The notes under the pieces are model-generated. The model did no database searches. It was not told the origin of the DNA and was given only the letters and a program-made list of their open reading frames with translations. This document shows positions 1-4,275 of a DNA stretch of 5,052 nucleotides, one piece after another. Origin of the DNA: Actinomycetota bacterium. Its GTDB lineage: Bacteria > Actinomycetota > Thermoleophilia > Gaiellales > Gaiellaceae. The stretch is taken from positions 1-5,052 of the forward strand of contig JACCUU010000111.1 in assembly GCA_013811645.1 (NCBI GenBank). Reading direction: 5' to 3'. The first letter of the stretch is position 1. Every line of letters begins with the position of its first letter. The position numbers were made by a program, and so were the translations under genes.

Positions 1-1245
1 CGAGGGACGTGGATCCGCGGCCAGGGCTGGCGCTCGGCCGACTGGGAGGCACAGCCGACGAAAGAGGCGCTCGACGAGGTAACGGGAAGCGCTCCGGCCG
101 CGCTCTGGGCCAAGGATCTGCACTCGCTGTGGCTGAACTCCGCGGCGCTCGCTCTTGCGGGGGGAGACGTCGAAGTCGAAGGCGGGGTGGTCGAGCGCGA
201 CCAGAGCGGCGAGCCGACCGGCGTCTTGCGCGAGGAAGCCGCCTGGCGCTTCCGCGAGCGGTTTCCGTCCGTCTCCGAGGACGAGTGGCTCGACGTCACG
301 CGCGTCGGCGTCAAGCTCGCGCACAGCCGAGGCGTCACGGCCGTTCACGACAAGGACGGCTGGGTAGGCGCCCCTGAGATCTTCCAGCGCCTGCGCAACC
401 ACAGCGGACTGACGCTGCGGGTCTGGGAGTCGCTTCCTCACAAGAAGCTCCCCGAGCTCGAGTCGCTGGGAATCCGCTCCCGCTTCGGCGACGACTTCCT
501 GCGACTCGGCTACCTGAAGGTGTTCATGGACGGCACACTCGGCTCGCAGACCGCATGGATGCTCGACGGCTCCGGCGTCCGGATCACGAGCAGCGAGGAG
601 CTCGCGGAGATCGTTCGTCGCGCCGCACGCGCGGGCTGGCCGGTCGGCGTGCACGCGATCGGCGACCGGGCGAACCGTGAGGCCCTCGACGCATTCGAGG
701 CGACGAAGGACGAATGGGCTCCACGGGGACTGCGCCAGCGGATCGAGCACGCGCAATGTCTTGCGCCTGACGATCTCGGACGATTCGCGGAGATAGGCGT
801 TACCTGCTCGACGCAGTTTTCGCACGCTCCCTCCGACCGAGATCTGGCTGAGCGCTTCTGGCCGGACAAGCTCGAGGGCGCCTACGCGTTCCGCTCGCTG
901 CGTGAATCCGGCGCGCTTCTCGCGAACGGCTCGGATGCACCGATCGAAGAGCTCGATCCGCTCGCCGGGATCCGGGCGGCGGTCACCCGAACGATCGACG
1001 AGCGGCCGGGCTGGCGCATGAACGAGGCCCTGAGCGTCGAGGAAGCTCTGCATGCGACCACGGTCGCCCCTGCCTGGCTCGCGGGCGACGAACGCACGCG
1101 AGGAAAGCTCGTGCCCGGATTTCTCGCCGATCTGGTGGTTCTCTCCCGCGATCCGGTCGAATGCCCGCCCGAGGAACTCGGGTCCGTCGAGGTCGTCGCG
1201 ACGATGGTGGGCGGCCGCTGGGTGCACAACCCTCCGCCCTGGTGA
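1..1245 (+). CDS. YtcJ-like amidohydrolase (amidohydrolase family 3), 5'-truncated by window edge
   Basis: The reading frame is open from base 1, so the gene starts upstream; 414 C-terminal residues are visible. The YtcJ/NfdA family is usually about 530-560 residues, so roughly 120-140 N-terminal residues, including the first metal-binding HxH motif, are missing. Visible family landmarks, numbered from the window edge: WIRGQGW (4-10), KDLHSLWLNSAAL (38-50), KVFMDGTLGSQTA around 173-185, HAIGD with His218, RIEHAQ with His250, NGSDAP with Asp312, and the C-terminal beta-sandwich return KLVPGFLADLVVLSRDP. His218, His250 and Asp312 are the expected metal or catalytic residues of the TIM barrel. 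The family hydrolyses amide-type bonds (NfdA is an N-substituted formamide deformylase), but most members are uncharacterised, so the substrate is unknown. It is probably cytosolic, though a signal peptide cannot be excluded because the N-terminus is not seen. An ORF caller would wrongly start it at the internal GTG at 187; strong homology-like sequence continues upstream of that codon. Its stop overlaps the next gene's start. Confidence 0.93.
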   Translation, partial: RGTWIRGQGWRSADWEAQPTKEALDEVTGSAPAALWAKDLHSLWLNSAALALAGGDVEVEGGVVERDQSGEPTGVLREEAAWRFRERFPSVSEDEWLDVTRVGVKLAHSRGVTAVHDKDGWVGAPEIFQRLRNHSGLTLRVWESLPHKKLPELESLGIRSRFGDDFLRLGYLKVFMDGTLGSQTAWMLDGSGVRITSSEELAEIVRRAARAGWPVGVHAIGDRANREALDAFEATKDEWAPRGLRQRIEHAQCLAPDDLGRFAEIGVTCSTQFSHAPSDRDLAERFWPDKLEGAYAFRSLRESGALLANGSDAPIEELDPLAGIRAAVTRTIDERPGWRMNEALSVEEALHATTVAPAWLAGDERTRGKLVPGFLADLVVLSRDPVECPPEELGSVEVVATMVGGRWVHNPPPW

Positions 1246-2048
1246 GCGGCCAACGCATCGACCGCGAGGAAGGGCGGAAGCTCTTCGGTCTCGACCCGGC
1301 CGCGTACGACGCCGCGCGTCCGGGCCACGCCGCGCGGGTCTACGAGATCCTGGTCGAGCGCTGCCGCCTTGTGCCTGGAGCGCGCGTACTCGAGGTCGGG
1401 CCGGGCACCGGCCAGGCGAGCCGGGAGCTCGTTCGCCTGGGCGCCGACCCGCTCGTGGCGCTGGAGCCGAACCGCGCGCTCGCGGCGTACGTGCGCGAGT
1501 CGCTCGGTGACCAGGTCGACCTCCGGATGAGCACGCTCGAAGACGCGGTGTTGCCTCCTGCGCACTTCGATCTCGCCGTCGCCGCTTCGTCGTTCCACTG
1601 GGTGGAGGAGGAACTCGGGCTCGCGAAGCTGTTCGACGCGGTACGGTCGGGAGGGCGGGTCGCGCTGTGGTGGACGCTCTTCGGGGAAGGCGACAAGCCG
1701 GATGCATTCATCTCTGCCACCAGTCCCTTGCTCGACAACCTGCACGCCAGTCCTACGCAGGGCGCTGAGGGTCGGCCGGCACACGCGCTCGATGCCGAAG
1801 CCAGGCTCGCCGCACTCGGAGCTGCCGGATTCGATGATGCGACCCACGAGACAGTGCGCTGGAATGCGAGCTGGGACACGCGAGGGATCCGCGCGCTGTA
1901 CGGCACGTTCTCGCCGATCGCGCGGCTCGACGACCCACGGAAGACCGAGATCCTGGACGGTGTCGCGAACATCGCCGAACGCGACTTCGGAGGACGCGTT
2001 GAGCGCACCCTCGTCACGTCGCTCTACACCGCTCGCCGGCCGAAGTAG
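1242..2048 (+). CDS. Class I SAM-dependent methyltransferase (Methyltransf_11/25-like)
   Basis: A 268-residue protein if started at the GTG at 1242. The frame also contains an ATG at 1161, but that would put 27 extra arginine-rich residues out of frame over the amidohydrolase C-terminus, so it is rejected. Motif I, VLEVGPGTG (49-57), is the SAM-binding glycine loop; the acidic residue at the end of strand 2 is Glu76 (VALEPN); the motif IV region is FDLAVAASSFHWV (109-121); a post-motif strand VRSGGRVALWW follows (135-144). The C-terminal half, ending TLVTSLYTARRP, is the usual substrate-capping part of this group and resembles trans-aconitate or small-molecule methyltransferases rather than RNA or protein enzymes. 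The substrate cannot be assigned. The start codon shares bases with the upstream TGA (GTGA, 4-bp overlap) and no good Shine-Dalgarno sequence is visible, so translation is probably coupled to the amidohydrolase. It is followed after 34 bp by the HxlR gene. Confidence 0.9.
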   Translation: MSGQRIDREEGRKLFGLDPAAYDAARPGHAARVYEILVERCRLVPGARVLEVGPGTGQASRELVRLGADPLVALEPNRALAAYVRESLGDQVDLRMSTLEDAVLPPAHFDLAVAASSFHWVEEELGLAKLFDAVRSGGRVALWWTLFGEGDKPDAFISATSPLLDNLHASPTQGAEGRPAHALDAEARLAALGAAGFDDATHETVRWNASWDTRGIRALYGTFSPIARLDDPRKTEILDGVANIAERDFGGRVERTLVTSLYTARRPK

Positions 2049-2083
2049 ACAGATCGCCTGCACCCGGCCGTACAATCAGATCG
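2046..2083 (+). promoter_or_regulatory. Probable leaderless sigma-70-type promoter of the HxlR gene
   Basis: A -10 box TACAAT lies at 2071-2076 (one mismatch to TATAAT). Six bases separate it from the GTG at 2083, so initiation at the usual distance falls on the first base of the start codon. A possible -35 box TAGACA (2046-2051, one mismatch to TTGACA) sits 19 bp upstream; it includes the TAG stop of the methyltransferase gene, and the spacer is longer than the ideal 17 bp. No Shine-Dalgarno sequence precedes the GTG. The heptamer CAGATCG occurs at 2050-2056 and again at 2077-2083, flanking the core promoter. The call rests on box identity and geometry only. Confidence 0.6.
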
Positions 2084-2433
2084 TGTCGAGTCGCACCATG
2101 CTCCCCGTTCACGAGGCGCCCACCTGCTCCGTCGCAGGAGCCGCCGAGATCGTCGGCTCCAAGTGGACGGTGTTGATCATCCACGACCTCTCCGAGGGAC
2201 CCCGGCGCTTCACCGAGCTCGAACGCTCGTGCGCCGGGATCAGCCCGCGGACGCTGGCGGAGCGGCTCCGCTGGCTCGAGTCCGAGGACATCGTCGTCCG
2301 CCAGAGCTACCCGGAGTCGCCGCCGCGGGTCGAGTACGCGCTGACTTCGAAGGGTCAAGCGCTCCTGCCGGTCGTGCACGAGATGCGCCGCTTTGGCCAC
2401 GAATGGCTCGGGTGCGGCGTACACGAGATCTAG
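2083..2433 (+). CDS. HxlR-family winged helix-turn-helix transcriptional regulator
   Basis: A 116-residue protein from the GTG at 2083. An ATG at 2098 would give 111 residues, but the leaderless promoter geometry favours the GTG. The whole protein is one HxlR winged-helix domain: the N-terminal Cys15 in the CSV segment that precedes the first helix, GSKWTVLIIHDL (25-36), RRFTELERS with the following GISPRTLAERLRWLE (recognition helix, about 52-66), the wing PPRVEYALTSKG (80-91), and the dimerisation helix to the C-terminus. HxlR proteins bind DNA as dimers. Several (HypR, YodB, QorR) sense electrophiles or oxidants through the conserved N-terminal cysteine, and Cys15 occupies that position; Cys50 and Cys111 are additional. 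It is co-directional with the methyltransferase, not divergent from a target, so the regulon is not obvious; autoregulation is plausible. Family assignment is firm; the sensed signal is inference. Confidence 0.93.
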   Translation: MSSRTMLPVHEAPTCSVAGAAEIVGSKWTVLIIHDLSEGPRRFTELERSCAGISPRTLAERLRWLESEDIVVRQSYPESPPRVEYALTSKGQALLPVVHEMRRFGHEWLGCGVHEI

Positions 2434-2443
2434 CTGGGCGCAA

Positions 2444-2473
2444 GACCGGACTCTGCTCGCGCAGATTCCGGTC
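2444..2473. terminator. Hairpin between convergent genes, probable bidirectional terminator lacking a T-tract
   Basis: The outer arms GACCGGA (2444-2450) and TCCGGTC (2467-2473) pair perfectly over 7 bp. The inner arms TCTGC (2452-2456) and GCAGA (2461-2465) pair perfectly over 5 bp. A single C-T mismatch (2451/2466) separates the two stems and the loop is TCGC (2457-2460). It begins 10 bp after the HxlR stop and ends 50 bp before the VOC stop on the other strand. Neither side is followed by a run of T, so this is not a classical intrinsic terminator. U-tract-poor hairpins are reported as terminators in GC-rich actinobacteria, so the role is likely but inferred. The remaining bases of the 90-bp gap show nothing further. 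Confidence 0.6.
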
Positions 2474-2523
2474 GCGCAATGATCCCTGAAGACGTCCGCT
2501 TCGCGGCCGCAACCGCCCCGGAA

Positions 2524-2955
2524 CTAATCGGCAAGACCCTTCGCGCGCAGCTCCTCGTGCGCGCGGTCGGACTTCTCGAGCCCACCCAGCCCCATCCCCG
2601 AGAGGATCCGCGGAGTCTTGGAGAACTGGATCTCGCGATAGTCCACGAGCTGCCAGCGGTTGCCCCACGGGTCGAGAAAGTCGTGCGTGCCGTGGATCTC
2701 GACCCCCGCGGCGCGCAGCCGGCGCACCGTCTCGTCGAGGTCGTCGACCACGAGCCCGATGTGACGGTCGTGGTCGGCGACGTGCGTCACCCCCTTCGAG
2801 AAGGCGATGAACTGGTCTCCCATATCGACGAACGCCATGCCCGCGCTGCGCCCGCGCTGCTGTACGTCGTCGAAGATACGCCCGAAGAAGGCGATCGCCT
2901 CGTCGACATCGCCGACCTCGACCGCGAGGTGGTTGATTCCGACGAGTCGCGGCAT
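2524..2955 (-). CDS. VOC (vicinal oxygen chelate)/glyoxalase-like domain protein
   Basis: A 143-residue single-domain protein with the paired beta-alpha-beta-beta-beta layout of the VOC fold. Module 1 runs from INHLAVEVGDVDEAIAFFG (7-25) through the strand DQFIAFSKG (47-55). Module 2 runs from RHIGLVVDDLDETVRRL (64-80) to DPWGNRWQLVDY (95-106). The tail, about residues 107-143, is helical and charged. His9 and His65 match the two histidine ligand positions of metal-dependent members. The two expected acidic ligands are not seen: the first module strand has Ala/Phe where a Glu is usual, and Gln102 replaces the final Glu. The DPWGN...VDYREIQF signature is typical of an uncharacterised VOC subgroup, so lactoylglutathione lyase activity should not be assumed. 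The ATG at 2955 has a leaderless-type promoter directly upstream, so the gene need not depend on the pepT-like gene 59 bp upstream in the same direction. Substrate unknown; probably cytosolic. Confidence 0.88.
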   Translation of the reverse strand: MPRLVGINHLAVEVGDVDEAIAFFGRIFDDVQQRGRSAGMAFVDMGDQFIAFSKGVTHVADHDRHIGLVVDDLDETVRRLRAAGVEIHGTHDFLDPWGNRWQLVDYREIQFSKTPRILSGMGLGGLEKSDRAHEELRAKGLAD

Positions 2956-2990
2956 GAGCGCAGGGTAACGCGAAGAAGAGCGGGGGTCAG
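2956..2990 (-). promoter_or_regulatory. Probable leaderless promoter of the VOC gene
   Basis: Read on the minus strand: a -35-like CTGACC (2985-2990, four of six matches to TTGACA), a 17-bp spacer, a -10 box TACCCT (2962-2967, fits TANNNT), six bases, then the ATG at 2955. Initiation seven bases after the -10 box would fall on the A of the ATG, giving a leaderless mRNA. No Shine-Dalgarno sequence precedes the ATG. The -35 element lies inside the palindrome at 2982-2996. The 6-base gap to the start codon is the same as at the HxlR gene, which strengthens both calls. Confidence 0.55.
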
Positions 2991-2996
2991 ACCCCC
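2982..2996. terminator. GC hairpin downstream of the pepT-like gene, possible terminator or 3'-end stabiliser
   Basis: A six-pair stem (GGGGGT with ACCCCC) closes a CAG triloop. On the minus strand it begins 18 bases after the pepT-like stop codon and is followed by a pyrimidine-rich stretch (GCTCTTCTTC), not a pure T run. It could end or stabilise the 3' end of the peptidase mRNA while the VOC gene starts from its own promoter immediately downstream. It is symmetrical, so it could fold in transcripts from either strand. The structure is directly visible; the function is inferred. Confidence 0.4.
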
Positions 2997-3042
2997 AAAG
3001 GGGTCAGACCCGGGTCAGACTTCAGGTTCTGCCCAGACCCCC
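2982..3042. repeat. Cluster of CAGAC/GTCTG palindromic repeats (REP-like element)
   Basis: The pentamer CAGAC occurs four times on the + strand in 51 bp: at 2988-2992, 3005-3009, 3016-3020 and 3034-3038. The first three are within GGGTCAGAC (2984-2992, 3001-3009, 3012-3020); the fourth is GCCCAGACCCCC. Copy 1 is a near-perfect inverted repeat, GGGGGTC-A-GACCCCC (2982-2996). Copy 2 forms GGGT-CAG-ACCC (3001-3011). Between copies 2 and 3 sits the 10-bp palindrome GACCCGGGTC (3007-3016). Small G/C-rich palindromes clustered between genes are characteristic of REP elements spread by TnpA-REP (RAYT) transposases; no such transposase is in this window, so the class is an inference. The cluster covers the last codons and the stop of the pepT-like gene and part of the VOC promoter. 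Confidence 0.7.
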
Positions 3043-4232
3043 GCCAGCTCGACGATGGTCGCCGCTGCAGCGCCCATGTCCTGCACGCTCGCCCACTCCC
3101 GCACGGAGTGGTACTCCTGGCCGCCCGTGAAGAGATTCGGAGTCGGGAGACCCTTCGCGGAGAGCACCGCGCCGTCCGTGCCCCCGCGCGTGATCGCGAG
3201 CCGCGGCTCGACCCCTGCCCGCCGGATGGCTTCGAGCGCCGCCTCGACGACCCGCGGCGTCCGCTCGATGTACGGCCGCATGTTGCGATACGAGTCCCGC
3301 CTTTCGACCTCGACGAGTGCGCGCGGCTCACGTTCGGCGATCTGAGCGGCGAGATCGCGCAGCAGCTGGACGTGCTCCTCGAGCAGCTCGTCGTCGTGAT
3401 CACGTGCGATGAAGTCGACGATCGCCTCCTCCGCGCCTCCGGAGATGCGATGGGGGTGAACGTATCCCTGACGATCCTCCGTGGTTTCGGGAGACAGCCG
3501 GTCCGCGGGAAGCGAGTTGACGAGCCCAGCGGCGAGCTTGACCGCGTTCACGAGCTTGCCCTTCGCCGTCCCGGGATGCACCGAGAGCCCGCGAATGGTC
3601 ACGCGCACGGACGACGCGGAGAACGTCTCGGTCTCGAGCTCTCCGAGCGCCGAGCCGTCGAGGGTGTACGCGACGTCCGCGCCGAAGGCGGCCAAGTCGA
3701 AGTCCTCGGCGCCCCGACCGACCTCCTCGTCGACCGTGAACGCCACGCGGATCGGAGCATGCGCTCGCTCGGGATGCCGCACGAGGTACGCCACGGCGCC
3801 CATGATCTCGGCGATCCCAGCCTTGTCGTCCGCTCCGAGCAGCGTCGTTCCGTCGCTGGTGACGATGTCGTGACCGACGCGAGCGGCGAGCTCCGGCAGC
3901 TGCTCCGGGTGGAGAACCTGCCGCGCGTCGCCGGGAAGCTCGATCGGCGTGCCGTCCCACGCCTCGTGCACGATCGGCGAGACGCCTGCGCCCAAGACGT
4001 CGGGCGTCGTGTCGACGTGAGCGATGAGCCCGACAACAGGAGCGCCGTTCGAGCCCGGCAGGCCGGAGAAGACCGCGGACCCCTCCGTCAGCTCCGCCGC
4101 GAGGCCGAGCTCGCGCAGCTCCTCGAGCAGGAGGCGCGAGAGCTCCAGCTGCTTCTCCGTGCTCGGCCGCTCCTGCACGCGGTAGGCGGCCTGGGTGTCG
4201 ATCCTGACGTAGCGGAGGAACCGTTCGAGCAC
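3015..4232 (-). CDS. pepT: Tripeptide aminopeptidase, PepT-type (peptidase family M20B)
   Basis: A 405-residue protein from the GTG at 4232, close to E. coli PepT (408). The family removes the N-terminal residue of tripeptides using two zinc ions in the cytosol. Zinc-site residues are all visible: His72 and Asp74 (AHVDTTPD), Asp135 with LLGADDKAG, Glu169/Glu170 (TVDEEVG), Asp192 (YTLDG) and His375 near the end (GGQEYHSVRE). The dimerisation domain includes GLSVHPGTAKGKLVNA with His219. RGGTDGAVLSAKGLPTPN (349-366) is a strong PepT signature. The frame continues upstream to an ATG at 4358, but that would overlap the preceding gene by over 80 bp with a low-complexity Ser/Arg-rich extension. The GTG start gives MLERFLRYVRIDTQ, matching the PepT N-terminus; a TTG at 4283 (17 more residues) is the alternative. 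It lies 43 bp downstream of another M20 peptidase, probably in one operon. The last residues and the stop codon lie in the repeat cluster. Confidence 0.92.
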   Translation of the reverse strand: MLERFLRYVRIDTQAAYRVQERPSTEKQLELSRLLLEELRELGLAAELTEGSAVFSGLPGSNGAPVVGLIAHVDTTPDVLGAGVSPIVHEAWDGTPIELPGDARQVLHPEQLPELAARVGHDIVTSDGTTLLGADDKAGIAEIMGAVAYLVRHPERAHAPIRVAFTVDEEVGRGAEDFDLAAFGADVAYTLDGSALGELETETFSASSVRVTIRGLSVHPGTAKGKLVNAVKLAAGLVNSLPADRLSPETTEDRQGYVHPHRISGGAEEAIVDFIARDHDDELLEEHVQLLRDLAAQIAEREPRALVEVERRDSYRNMRPYIERTPRVVEAALEAIRRAGVEPRLAITRGGTDGAVLSAKGLPTPNLFTGGQEYHSVREWASVQDMGAAAATIVELAGVWAEPEV

Positions 4233-4244
4233 GTCGTTCGCGAG

Positions 4245-4250
4245 CTCCTC
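4245..4250 (-). promoter_or_regulatory. Candidate ribosome binding site for the pepT-like gene
   Basis: GAGGAG on the minus strand lies 12 bases upstream of the GTG at 4232. The spacing is slightly longer than usual, but this is the only purine-rich Shine-Dalgarno-like match near any plausible start; the alternative TTG at 4283 has none as good. It supports the GTG start weakly, since GAG codons are frequent in this genome and the site also lies in the open frame. Confidence 0.35.
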
Positions 4251-4275
4251 GGCGAGCGCGCTCGTGAAAGAAGCT

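Noticed and set aside
1161..1241. Starting the methyltransferase at ATG 1161.
   Set aside because: The added 27 residues are Arg/Gly-rich and overlap the amidohydrolase C-terminus out of frame; the GTG at 1242 gives the expected domain start and a standard stop/start overlap.
882..2075. A 397-codon - strand open frame antisense to the amidohydrolase and methyltransferase.
   Set aside because: It has no recognisable motifs, spans two well-supported genes and their junction, and has arginine-rich shadow composition.
2479..3345. A 288-codon + strand open frame over the VOC gene, the repeat cluster and the pepT end.
   Set aside because: It crosses an intergenic repeat region and runs antisense to two genes with strong family signatures; its composition is that of a shadow frame.
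4253..4264. A 12-bp perfect palindrome, CGAGCGCGCTCG, in the gap between the two peptidase genes.
   Set aside because: It has no loop, is made only of codon-like GC-rich sequence, and short self-complementary stretches of this kind are frequent at this base composition. I saw no second copy or associated site.
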